Shown one piece after another: positions 48,270 to 59,600 of a stretch of 64,000 nucleotides of DNA; the first letter of the stretch is position 1, and each line of letters opens with the position of its first letter. Position numbers and translations under genes: made by a program. The notes under the pieces were generated by a model that was not told the origin of the DNA, did not search any database, and saw only the letters and a program-made list of their open reading frames with translations. This stretch comes from Sphagnum magellanicum (Eukaryota > Streptophyta > Sphagnopsida > Sphagnales > Sphagnaceae): positions 14,012,001 to 14,076,000 of the forward strand of contig CM038915.1 of assembly GCA_021904315.1 (NCBI GenBank). The letters are read 5' to 3'.

Positions 48270-51200
48270 ACTATGAAGAATCACGTCTGTCGAAACCACA
48301 CTACCCTACAACTAGAGCTCAAAAAACAACTCATATATAACTATTGTGCAACTATCCTTGGGTATTACAACTACTATGCAACTATCCCCCTTAGAAATAT
48401 AGGGAATTAATGAAAACATTGTCATGTCAAAAAATTAGTTAGTTGTAATATAGTTGCAAGTGAGTTGAAAATGAATTTTCTATACAATAATTTATATGCA
48501 CCATACATACATTCATAGTCAACCATGTTTGATTTTTAAGTAATTCCATGTGACAACTATTTTAGAATTATTGTAAATGTGCCATTAACACAACAACTAT
48601 GTTGCAACTAATTTTCAACTATGATTCCCATTGATACAACTAATAGAGCCATTGGTATGCCACTATTGAATTATTAATGTTCAACTATGTTGTGACTATT
48701 GTGCAACAACTTATAATTTAATAAGGATACAAATTCACATGTAATATTTTATAAATAATTATTGGTTCAATAATTTGACAATTAAATATTGGGCATATTC
48801 ACACTCAGGGTACCACTTTTTGACCACTAAACTCAAGGATTTTGTTTTTGCTATCTTCCAAATATAAAATCTAAATGGAATAAATTTAAGTGAGAGATAT
48901 TGAATAACTCAAATTATGATCATCTTCATGGTGGTGGTGATTTTTCACATGTATATGTAATTATGCATAAATATTTTGATAGAAAACTAGAAATGTAGAA
49001 AATAGTTGTATAGGTTTTTATATACAACTTAACATGTTTTTTTGCATCAAAATTTTCTGCACATTTTATCGACATGGCCACAAATTCTAAGCCTAGTGAA
49101 TACAACAAATCAAACAAATGGGGGAAAAAAAAATCATTTTCTTTAATGCCTTTTTAGAATGGAGTCTCCAGACTTCAAGATTATTATATCATATATTATT
49201 TAATCAAATGCATTATATGAACATTGCTAAACATAGATGTATGAATTATTTATCCATGAAAGAAAATTGAAGTCAATTACATTGTTTAATACATTCCTTT
49301 TGATTCCTTTAAGATGAAAATTGTAGTTTAGACAAAGATTCAAATTACTTAAAAGGACTCAAAAGGATCTATATTATATCTAATTTATTCTTAAATTTTC
49401 TTAATAAATTTACACGACATCATTCTAATTATAATCATATACCAATCCCCTATAATCATGAAATAATAAATGTAATAAAAATCCAAAATAGTCCTTTACA
49501 ATCCTTTTTCCGTTAAACCATCCTTTTGGGTACCCTAATTATCAATATGCCATATTAATTGTGCTTAATACACTTAATTATTATGAATTTATTAATTATA
49601 ATACGTAATTGAATATTAATTTGAATAAATAAATGTAATTTATATAATTGGTTTAAAATTAACTACCTAACTAATTATGTTCATTTGATTGAATAATATG
49701 GATGTGTAAGAACAATAATTATTCATCAAATAATAATTATATGAATATTTATATAAATTGGGAATACATAATAAAAAATTAGAAAAATTAATCAAAATAA
49801 TAATTATTTCATCAATAATTACTAGATCATTAATTATTTAAATTCATTAAAAAAAATAATTATCTACATACATATCATTAATTGAGATGTGAAATTAAAA
49901 ACAATGTGTATATTACATTAAAAATTCAATGTGGGTCTACATATGGATATGTTTATTTATACCTTGATGTTTTTTACCCAAATTCTTTTTTAAAATTTTT
50001 TTTGGTAATTAATTATTTTTCAATAAAATATTAAATATTAAATATTAATAAGATGTAATTTAATTACTTATTATGAACTAATTACTTAAACTGAATAATT
50101 AACTATGAATATGAATTGTAAATCAATTTGATTCAAATAATTTTTTTTTAAAATTCAATAATAAATGACTAATTATATGAATTTAGATTATTAATCATTG
50201 GATAATTGATTATTTTAAAACAAATAATTTTTTATTTAGTTAATTACAATAACTAATTATCTGATATTAATGATCTAAATTTATTAGCTAATTAATTATT
50301 TGATTTAGATTAATTAATTTAGATAACTATTTAATTAATTAATTAATTAAAATAATCAATCCAAATAATTAGTTTCCAAATATTTAATTCAAAAATTTAG
50401 TTTTCAGATAAATTATTTTGATAATCAATTTTAAAATAAAATAAATAATTTTAAATAATTATTTCATATAGTTAAATATTAAATAATTAATTCACATATA
50501 TAAATATCAAATAATTATTAATTTAATTGTATGATTTTACATAATGAAAAACAAACACAAAGCATGTGGGAAATGTTTTTTGTAATTACAACTCAAATTA
50601 CAACTTAAAAATAACTAAAATATTAACCCATCCAAATTATAACTAAAAAACAATTAAAAAGTTTAACACATCTAAGTTGCAATTAGAAAACAACTAAAAA
50701 AATTAACCCATCTAAGTTGCAATTGAAAGATTTTTCACATATGTTTTGTCTTTGAATCCAATGTCGCAAACTACATAAGGAAAATGTCTTCTCTTATGTT
50801 TTCACATTAAAATACACATGCCACTTTGGGATGAGCTCAAAAAAGCTTAACCCCAGAGGCAAAGCATAAAATAAAATATATATTTACATAATTATTATTT
50901 AATTCACCTGGTCTTGTATTTTCCTACCTATTTACCTACCTACATAAGTAAATAGGTCCTATTTTTCTACCTACCTACGTATAGTTATGTAATGACCTAC
51001 CTAGCTATTAAAATAGGTTTTTTTCTTTTAAATTCAATTAATATGCCATATTGTACCATCACTAACAATCATAATAGACGATTGAGATCAATGTTTCAAA
51101 AATCATTTAAATCCAAAAAATTTCATGATGCCACGTGTTAAATTTTAATGGATGGATGAAAATTAGTAATGTCAGCATGACAGCATGGTTGTAGTTGTGA

Positions 51201-52376
51201 AGTTGCATACTAGTTGAAAATTAGTTGTTTTGACAAAGTTGCAATTGAGTTGTAATGAATTACATCGTATATACGATGAATTGCAACTTTTACAACTCAT
51301 GTGACTTGTTTGATAATATTCACAGTGTTAAAATACAATGAATCGCAAGTGGTCATTACAACTCAAAAATTAAGTTGCAAGGCCAATTACAAAACACCTT
51401 TTTTTCATAATGTATGATTTCTTCTACCTCAAACTTGTGGGTGAAAGCATGGTTAAGTGGCTCAAATGTGGTGTTTGAAAGTTCATAATCTAACATTAAT
51501 GAATTGTTCTTACAATTTTATCAATTATCAAACCATAAATCCTGTCATTATCCCCTATGCTTTAATCATAAATATTTATAAACCAATTTATGAATATCCC
51601 TAAACATGTGATTAATCAAAAAATTCATGCAAAAGATTAAATTTTTTAATGTGAAATGGATTCTCAAAGATAAAAATTTATAACAATCATGTCATTTAAA
51701 ACTTTTAAAAATTAAAAATATGCACATTAGGAAAATTTCAATGCATTTCACTAATAAACCCAAGGGGACACTAGTAAAAAAAATTAAAAAATACGTGCGT
51801 AAAAATATAGGGTGCAATATATTGGTTGTTGGGTAAAAATTATAAGTTAATTAGTTTTTAAATAAGGTAAATTTTATTCAAATAATCAATTTAATTATAA
51901 TATAGGGTATGTAATAATCTGAAATAATGGATTTTGATTAATATAAGGTGGCTTTAATATCATGTATATATTTTAAAATTAAATAATAATAGGTTGGACA
52001 ATTATTTAATACCCCCCCTAAAAATAATCATTTGACACAAATAGATCCCAAACTTTACACTAAGTGTCCCCCCTGGGCTAATAATTTTTTCATTTGATGA
52101 TTTTATTTTTTTTAAATTAGTTTGACATTGCTTTGACATATTTTTTGAATCCACATTTTTCATTTTTTTCTATGCATGATAGACATAATGTTGTCATTTG
52201 AAAAGTCCATTACAAGTCCATAATCTTTTTAGAATTCATCCAAGAATTTTATGATGATTCCCATTAAAGTCTATAACAACATGAATAATTAAAAACTTGA
52301 CAATGTTAATTTGGAATATGGCTTTAAATTTTACATTTGTATGTAATCTAGAAAAAATTACAAGTGTGTTGGTCTA
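48270..52376. mobile_element. 4.1-kb AT-rich insertion in the Copia element
   Basis: It splits the Copia frame between the protease/pre-integrase piece ending near 52380 and the pre-integrase piece starting near 48245. aactatc lies at both borders (48263-48269 and 52377-52383), a 7-bp target duplication. No long open frame. At 50810-51420 it shares the succession of words seen in the DUF7869-like copies (a 'gggatgagc...aagcttaacccc' block, ctacctac runs, 'ccacgtgttaaat...aatggatgg', then 'tagttg' and 'gcaact' rich DNA). It is probably a non-autonomous relative. At 48320-48720 the words caactat and aactattgtgcaacta recur. Confidence 0.6.
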
Positions 52377-53724
52377 AACTATCTTTCTATGCATGCTTTC
52401 ACCCTTATACAAGCCATTTGTACTATCTCTCATTGCTTTTGCTATTATTTTTTTGGGCTCATTCGAATCCAAAATCAAACACTTTGAGGCATCAAAGATT
52501 ACAATGTTTCCTTTATCGATGATGGAACCTACTAAAAGGAAATTTTTAGTGAGACTAGGCACATAAAGGACATTGGTTACATTTTTTATTTCCCCCATGT
52601 CTAATTGAAAAGATACATCCCCTTTCCCTTCAACCAAATGTGCATGTCTTCTTGTTGATCTAAGAAAGATTGGGCCATTGTGACAATCTAGAAACTTAAA
52701 ACAACCTTTATTTCTAATTACATGTTTTGATGCACTTGAATCTATGAACCGTTCTTGTTTCCTCTCCAATTCTAGGCTTAAAACTAGTAATGCATCAATA
52801 GACATTTCAATTACATTGGCAAGGGTTTTCTCCATTAGAATACCATCTTCATCTTGCTCTTATTCAACAAGATGAACAACAAGACTTGCTTGTTTTCTAT
52901 TCTTCTCAAGGTTCACCTTATGATTGTTCACATCTCTTTGTTTCTTCGGCTTCTTGCATTGTTTGGCAAAGTGACCAATCTCACTAGAATTGTAGCATTC
53001 AAAACTTTTGTCCTCCAATGTCTTGTTCTTGTAGTGTGCCTTGGTCTTCAACAAGAGAATTTCATTAGTTCATGTTGAGGCTTTGAGCATCGTTATTTCT
53101 TCTTCATGTCGCAACTTGCTTACAATTTGTTCAAAAGTAGGAAGAGTTGCTAATGTGGAAAGTCCTTGCACAAAACTTTCATAACTTTCTAGGAATCCAT
53201 TCAGTAAGATTTGAACAAGTTATTCATTTTCAATTTTCACACCAACACCAGCAAGTTGTGAACATAGTTCCTTGAATTCTTGCAAATATGAGTTTAATGA
53301 CCCAACATCATCATCCATTCTCAGCTGATACAACTTACTTCGGAGAAAAAAATTTCTTGTCATGTTTTTAGGTTCATACATTTGTTGGAATAATGTCCAA
53401 CAAACTTTTGGATCATCAACATCCAGTAGGTACAGGATCACTTAATCCATAACAAACATGATCAAAATTGTCAATGCCTTACTTTTGCATTGCTCAATAT
53501 CAAATAAAGACAATGAAATTGCCAAAAAATGTTGTATTTGGAATAGTAATTGTAGATGGTGCCATTGTTGCTCCACCTCTTGCCAAAGATCCTGAGGACA
53601 ACACAACACCACTTGGAGCAGCAACAGTGTTCGCCACTCCACCTCCCACCAAAGATCGTGAGGATGATGTAACACCATTAGTACCTTGAATATTATTTCC
53701 ATCATTTGAAACTAGCAACCACAA
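52374..53724 (-). pseudogene. Copia gag and protease remnant
   Basis: Read downwards: 53220-53441 (VCWTLFQQMYEPKNMTRNFF, then KLYQLRMDDDVGSLNSYLQE) is the Copia capsid domain (UBN2-type). 52860-53054 has a zinc knuckle ECYNSSEIGHFAKQC in which the second cysteine of CX2C is serine. 52374-52835 has the protease start, RFIDSSASKHVI for the usual DSGASxH, followed by ILDSNEPKKIIAKAMRD and GLYKGES (pre-integrase start). Stops separate the pieces. Upstream, 53500-53724 may be the gag N-terminus but is low-complexity. Gag packages the element RNA and the protease matures the polyprotein; neither can be made here. Confidence 0.82.
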
Positions 53725-54089
53725 TCCTTCCTTCTTTAGTAAGTGTTTTATTCAAAACTTCCACAAGCTATATAATTAAAAGTGCCCTCCAACAAGTTGC
53801 AACTTTGGTGATGTTCATGTCAAGTTGATTCATGTGAAGTGCAAAATTGTTATTTATGATAGATTCACTTAGAGCTATGCTCACAACTATATAATGAGAC
53901 CTTCACTAAGGTCTATTAAGAATAACACTCACTAATCTCTCAAGAGTATTGGAGCTATGTTCACAACTTTGTTGATCTCCATTTTAAAGGACAACACTCA
54001 TCGTCATCTCTAGGAGTGTGTTGGAGTTGAGGTCACAACTCTATTGATCTTTATTAAAAGATAACATTCATCATCATCCTTAGGACCAC

Positions 54090-54105
54090 ATGTGTTCTAA
54101 TACCA
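54090..54105 (-). other. Primer-binding site of the Copia element
   Basis: Immediately inside the 5' LTR the minus strand reads TGGTATTAGAACAC. The usual Copia PBS, complementary to initiator methionine tRNA, is TGGTATCAGAGC; two transitions separate them. Confidence 0.75.
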
Positions 54106-54385
54106 TGTTGTATTCATAGAAGTAGAAGATACATACACTGGAAGAGAACCTACATATATAGAAGAATAATCTAACTAAGTTATATTTAATCTGCACATGA
54201 TCTATTTTTGTTCTATAGCATATATATGGTGAAACACAGTGCCACGCCATGATCTTGGTTTAGGATAACACAAGAATGAACTACATAAAAAATAACATTG
54301 ATAAGTTTGACAGTTCCTACATAAGTTCGCTTAATTTAATATCTAAAGATTACTTTTTTTTTAATGTTAGGAATGTTTTTGCTAA
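54106..54385 (-). repeat. 5' LTR of the Copia element (~280 bp)
   Basis: Starts TGTTGTATTCATAGAAG on the + strand and shares atggtgaaacacagtgccac with the 3' LTR. The outer end (tttttgctaa) is degenerate compared with the intact ATGTCAACA end of its partner. Flank atgcaatg follows. Confidence 0.78.
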
Positions 54386-54392
54386 TGCAATG

Positions 54393-54945
54393 AATGACAA
54401 TGATTTCATTCCAAATATGTTACAATTGTTACATGACCTTTAAATATGCAAATAACACCTTTATTCATTGTTCAAAGCAAAATTATAATACTTTAAGATC
54501 ATAAATTCTAATTATTGAAAGCCTTCATAATCTTCTTGAGAATAATTAAGATTATTAATAACCTTGTTAAATTTAATTATTCATTTAATTTTAATTTTCA
54601 ATATTGAATATTTCACAATAAACCTATATCAAAGTTTTTATGAAAGCCTTGAACTTCATATTGAATTGAAGCACCTTTAGAATATTGTATATCAATTCAA
54701 GCTAAAACATTTTGCAAAGAAATATTAAATTTGATTGTGAAACATAGTTGACTTTCAAAAAAAAAATTCTTCAAAATGGTTTATTAACATTTGTAATAAA
54801 TCTTGGTAAAATTTTCAAGATCATGTTCTAATTTGCTTCATTTGAGATATGAGAAAGAAAAATCAAGTCATTAAAGTTTGAATTTCCAACCAAATTCAAA
54901 CAAAAAATGTTAAATAGGACTATTGACCATCTAACATTAAAATGT
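54393..54945. other. AT-rich flank of the Copia element, nothing recognised
   Basis: No open frame, repeat or motif that I can support. Confidence 0.5.
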
Positions 54946-54949
54946 TGCA

Positions 54950-55075
54950 TGTGGTTCAGTGGCTAAGATGTTCACCAAATGCCCACAGTTTTGTGACTTC
55001 AAATGTTGAGTGAAGACTACCTAATGCAACTGTCTCTGAATGTGGTGTTGTTATGTAATTGTATGGAATAAGTAG
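54950..55075 (+). repeat. tRNA-derived SINE candidate
   Basis: gtggttcagtggctaagatg (54951-54970) resembles a pol III box A. gtgacttcaaatg (54992-55004) resembles box B ~35 bp later, the spacing in tRNA-derived SINEs. An unrelated body follows to about 55075. No clear poly-A/T tail or target duplication was seen. Confidence 0.4.
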
Positions 55076-55887
55076 ACATTTTTTTTCTAAATACACACAT
55101 TTATATGTCCAAATTTCTTTTCATAATAATTATCTGTTCAAAATATTTTAGTTGATTTTTGATAAATTGAAATTGAAATTATTATTATAATATTTTTTAA
55201 ACTGCAAATTTTTTATTTTCTAACTTTTTTTATTTTTATTAAGATACTGTAAAAAAAAAATCAATTTGATAAGTATAATGTTAATAAATGAAAATTAAAA
55301 ATCCAGATGTGAGTTATAGTGTACATGTGTACAAGCCATGTACTTCATTTGGTCAATAACACTGGTCCTAGTTCACTCAATGTTCATTCATTGTTCACAT
55401 TTTCAATTATGTGTTCATTTTACTGAATTTTTATGAAATTCATTACAAAATGAGTGGAATGTTAAGTGAATTGGAGGCATAAAATTCCTTGTAGGAAGAG
55501 GCTCACAATGACTTTGGATGTTGCCAACTTCAAATTGCAACTTGCAATAATGGAATATTTGTTTTTGCCACACAGTTTAAAAAGGTTCCCAATTTTCAAT
55601 TTCATCCCACAAAATAATTTTAATTAAATTTTCTTTCTTGCTACAATTTTTACAAGTTCCAAACCTAGAGATTAAAAATGACAAAACACCAACCAAGAGT
55701 AGTCATCATGTTGTCATTGACTGGCGGTGATCCCATATCCATTAGATGAGCCTATTACTCTATCTAGTGGGATCATGTATTGATTGTTGACATCATTTGA
55801 TGGAATTCTCAAAAGTTTGAAAACAATTTGTCAATACTCATCATCATCTGTCAATACTAGTATCACAATTCAACACCTATTGTGGAG

Positions 55888-56005
55888 CTTTAAGTTACCC
55901 TAGTGGCTGAGGAGGGTTCCCTGTCAAGTTGGGGGTTTGGAATTCAAGTACATAGCTGAGGGTTTCCCTGTGAAGCTGGAGGTTGGGAGTTCAAACCCCA
56001 ACTGG
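55888..56005 (+). repeat. Dimeric tRNA-like SINE head candidate
   Basis: Two similar halves: tagtggctgaggagggttcc ... ggaattcaag (55901-55948) and atagctgagggtttccctgt ... gggagttcaaacccc (55952-55999). Each pairs a box-A-like and a box-B-like word. The second box B (gttcaaacccc) is close to consensus. Confidence 0.4.
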
Positions 56006-56149
56006 ACCACTTTTCTTCAATCATTGTCCTATGAACTACCCTTATGGTTAGGTGTGTAAGCCTCTGGCCAAAGGTTACCAAAATAAAAACCTATTCTCTT
56101 AAATATCAAGTTAATATTATTGTCTTTTGATTTTTCTTTTCTAGTTTCC

Positions 56150-57245
56150 CTTGCCCACAATGTAAGTATCATTTTATTTTATTTTTCATTTTTCTTTTTT
56201 CCTTGTCCTGAACGTTAATTAGTATCCTTTGTCTTTTCTTTTCTTTTCTTTGTTTCTCATTTTCTCCTCCCCTTTCCTTATCCCCAAGATAAATATCATT
56301 TTTTCTTCTATTAAATTTTGTTTTTTTAATGTTGTGCCATTGTTCCCACTACCAGTCTCCATCATGAATACACTCCACGTATACTCTGACTCCTTCTATT
56401 TGTTCCACTAGTCTCCTACCTACTTACCTACAACATGGTTTTCACTCCTTATATGCTTTGCGTTCCTACTGTTGTTTCCTCTAGTTGGGAGAACTTTGCT
56501 TCTGAAAAACTTTGGCAAATATCAATAAATTTTTCTTTTTTCTTTTGCACGAAACATTTTGAAAATTATTTTGTGTTGAAGTAAGTGTGTGCAGTAAGTA
56601 TTTGAATAGGTTAATTTTAATTTCATTATTTACACCTCTATAATCTAAGCGTAGATTAAATCAGGAATTTTGAGTTGAAATCTAACATTTTTTGGGCTTA
56701 ATATGGCCACTAGGAAGCTACACTCAAAAAGATGACAATACCAACATGTGTGTGTGCTACTTTACAAAATGGCTCTTTGGAAATGGCGGTAGAAAAGTGA
56801 CCATAGACCACTCTTGAAACTTGTTCAACTTACTGGCTTTGCAATCACCTTATAATGCCACTTTAGTGGCCTATAATCACTTAGGCCTCTCAAAGGTCTA
56901 CAAATCCAAAGAGTTGCAAATTCATTGTTGTCTTGGCCTGTTTTACACCCAATCACTTGCCTAGGGCTTTTTTTTCACAACCAAGCACATGTTAGAGAAC
57001 ATGTTGGGAACTTGGGTTTTTTCAGTAAATGTTGGAGTTGGGTGTGGTGTTGGTGAGTTTATTTTCATTATTTCTAGCCCTTTCTCCTTTCTCATGCCTA
57101 AGGGAAAGCATCACTTTTTTTTTTCATTTTTTTTTTCCATTACCCCCAATGGAAGTATCATTTTTAATTTTTTTTTCCCCTTTTCTCTTCATGTTTCCTT
57201 ACCCCCCCCCCCCAAGATAAGTATCATTTAATTTTATGTTTTCTT
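56150..57245. repeat. Pyrimidine-rich minisatellite-like tracts
   Basis: At 56155-56320 and again at 57085-57235 units of ~60-70 bp run: cccaa(t/g)...aagtatcattt followed by T/C-rich filler. The second tract includes a run of 13-14 C at 57201-57214. Open frames here are phenylalanine/serine/proline-rich repeat artefacts. 56330-57000 has nothing recognisable. Confidence 0.5.
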
Positions 57246-57589
57246 TTTGGTTTGTGGGATCTTCATCCCACACTAGTGGCAAAAAAGTTCTCAAGTTTTT
57301 GTTGTTTAAACATTATTTTGCATAATAAAGTTGACATCATTTTTGGTAAGGTGAACATTAAAGATAATGATTGTTTGATTTCAATTATTCACAAAGGATC
57401 ACAAACCCTAATTTCTAATAATCAAAAACGTGAAACACCTTCACTTGTGAATGGGGCCCTTGATTGTTTTTTAATTGAAGAACCAAGGGGAAAGGTTGGT
57501 GCAAAGCACCTTCTAGAAATGAACATATTTGTTTGGATTTCTCCTTGTGTTATGATAAATATTGGAATCCTAATCATGCAAGAGAGAAT

Positions 57590-58433
57590 TTGAAACTCAT
57601 GTAATGATAAAATCATCTTGACATTTCCAACACACCAAGGTTTCTGACTAGTTTATGAACAATTTTCTTAAGGTTATCATAAGAAAGGTAGCACAACTTC
57701 TTTGGCTTCAAGATTTCTAACTAGGTGTTGAAGGGTATTTTTAAGGTTTTTTTGAAGTTACTATTAGAAAGGTGGGATAACTCTTTTGTTTTCAAGATTT
57801 AGATTAGCTATAATAAAATATGCAAACATTCATATTTTATATTTCCCACTTCCATTCAACAAGTGGGGTGGAAGTTGTGATAAATCACCAACTAGTAGAA
57901 CTAAAATAAAATTGAAAAAGTCAACATCATTTTGAAAACATTATTTTAAATATAGTTCAATCATGCATAAAATATTTTTTTTTATCATGGACATTTCATC
58001 AAGCACATTAAATTTGCTTGTATCTTTAATGTTGACCTTGGTTCTATGATTATAGTTCTAAGATATCTTTTTACCAATATTCTAAACATTGAGTGTATTG
58101 TTCATGCATGTGGTTATAACTATAATGCAACCACTCATATTGTTATAGTTAAAAGTAGTATTTTTTTGCCTTCTAGTTAAAAGTGATGTTCAGATATTTC
58201 ACATTAAAAAAATTCCCACTTCCAAGGGGACCTTGAAACATATGGAAACCTATATTGGTAGAAGTTAATAATGCAGAAATGTGTTTTTGTTCCTCATTTA
58301 ATGTTGGTGTTTCAAATATATGAAAAGAAAAATTAATAGGAGAATGTTGATTTTCAAAATTCAAGATAATAAACCTTGATGGATTTGGAGGTTGGTTACA
58401 TTTTAGATTTAAATATGGGTGCAATTCTAACAT
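57590..58433 (-). pseudogene. Pif1-type DNA helicase remnant (Helitron-like or host-derived)
   Basis: The frame 58173-58433 ends with LNEEQKHISALL and FQGPLGSGNFFNVKYL, the Pif1 motif I region (usual GPGGTGKT; the lysine is replaced by asparagine). About 150 bp on, read in other frames, come VLDEMSMIKKNILC (Walker B, usual IIDEISM, near 57985-58010) and LVGDLSQLPP (near 57867-57893). The order and spacing fit the N-terminal half of Pif1, an ATP-dependent 5'-3' helicase. In plant repeats such pieces usually come from Helitron RepHel proteins. Below 57800 a short tandem duplication (aagatttctaactag / aagatttagattagc) occurs. Broken by stops and frameshifts. Confidence 0.6.
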
Positions 58434-58689
58434 GTTATTAAAATTTAATTGTGTTTGTTTTTCATTTCCAAATAGATTTCATGTTGCATATTGATGAAAA
58501 AACCTCAAATTTGGCATTCATATACATAAGATCAATGGATACTATTCTTCGAAATCAAAATGAAAAGATATCTTTTGTAATAACACATTGTAAGAAAACC
58601 TTCACTAAATTGTGAAAATCTATGAATGATGTAGTTTAGAAATGCCCCAGCATAATAAAGGTCAATCCGTCATCTTCCATCGATGTTGG

Positions 58690-59600
58690 AATTGACTTTC
58701 AACACTATTGTCAATTCTATGGTAATGAAAATGGTGGATCACCTAATGGTTGCACATGTTTCTCCAATGTCTTCATGACAAGCTATGTTTTCCCATACAT
58801 GGGCCTTTTCTATCAAATTCCCTTAATGCCACCAAGACTACCTCAACCATGTGGATAAAATTTGCACAAGAGTCCCAAAAGACATCACTTCGCACATTTC
58901 ATCGAACTTCAACCTTCTTTGATACGGTGCCCCTTCGATGCAAGGTCCATAAAAAGTTGATAAATACTAATCAATATGGGTCTACAATGTTTTCTCAATA
59001 GCTTCCCACACATTAACCAATCTATCAACCATGATAAAATTTGTGGTAAATTGTGTTTCTACAAGGCGTGACAAGTTAAAGGTTGGCTCATACAGACAAT
59101 AAATGGCAAGAGGCATGTGATGTGTCCGAATGAATGAAACAATTGTCTTTGCATGGCTCACAAGATAGTCCACACCCATATTTTGAATGTATTCCACCAA
59201 GGCATTGCATATGTATTATGCATCCTTTCGATCCTCTATTGTGTTGATGGTTTTTAAGAACAAATTTCTGTTTGGGTAAATAAGTATGATGTTTAACAAA
59301 GGGCAACTATTAATGTTGTCCGACTCATTCGAACAAATAATCGCCCCATACATGTGGATTGAGTTCTTAATCTTGTTGGTCACAAGTCTTGACAAATCTT
59401 TTTTGGAACTTTTTAACAGTTATAATCAAATTATATGATATAACGATAGTTTGTAAAGTATTTTGCAATCAGAGATAGACTTGACAATATCAATGAAGGT
59501 CAGATGGTAGGCTACATTGAATGGATTGTTTGCCTCATAAAAGAAGGTTGTTCACTTCTTGTCAAAATTTTGTTTTGTGGTTGAATTCATTCCCTTTTAT
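58690..59600 (-). pseudogene. hAT-type transposase remnant (DUF659 region)
   Basis: From ~59580 downwards, in shifting frames: FYEANNPFNVAYHLTFIDIV (the FF..NGIPFNV-type block of plant hAT transposases), KDLSRLVTNKIKNSI, MYGAIICSNESDNINSCPLL (usual TLVSDGWSD...RPLIN), NRNLFLKTINTIEDRKDA, ICNALVEYIQNMGVDYLV. Then 58982-59200 carries SHAKTIVSFIRTHHMPLAIY, and SRLVETQFTTNFIMVDRL corresponds to the ...GETRFATHFIMIDRL stretch. The catalytic-region sequence between VDYLV and SHAKTI, where a VTDNA-type motif and a cysteine motif belong, is deleted. Inactive. Confidence 0.75.

Larger units (their letters stand above)
43671..54392 (-). mobile_element. Ty1/Copia LTR retrotransposon (about 10.7 kb including insertions)
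   Basis: Minus-strand element with 5' LTR at 54106-~54385 and 3' LTR at 43679-43959. The order gag, protease, integrase, reverse transcriptase, RNase H is the Copia order. PBS and PPT adjoin the LTRs. The 8-mer atgcaatg lies outside both LTRs (43671-43678 and 54385-54392), enough for the usual 5-bp target duplication. Coding regions are broken by stops and frameshifts. Three insertions enlarge it: ~44340-44985, 46312-47053 and 48270-52376. The LTRs differ at many positions, so the insertion is old. Confidence 0.88.

Noticed and set aside
48269-48275. CACTA at the left border of the 4.1-kb insertion, suggesting a CACTA transposon
   Set aside because: The right border does not end in TAGTG, and the shared border word is 7 bp instead of the 3 bp typical of CACTA elements.
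52385-52405. GGGTGAAAGCATGCAT on the minus strand, resembling the MITE terminus
   Set aside because: It is in-frame Copia coding sequence (YKGESMHRK) with no partner end at a suitable distance; the 13-bp match, also seen at 51440, is probably coincidence.
57252-57593. 113-codon plus-strand frame with PSLVNGALDCFLIEEP
   Set aside because: Superficially like a helicase C-terminus, but the helicase remnant is on the opposite strand and the match is too short; probably chance.
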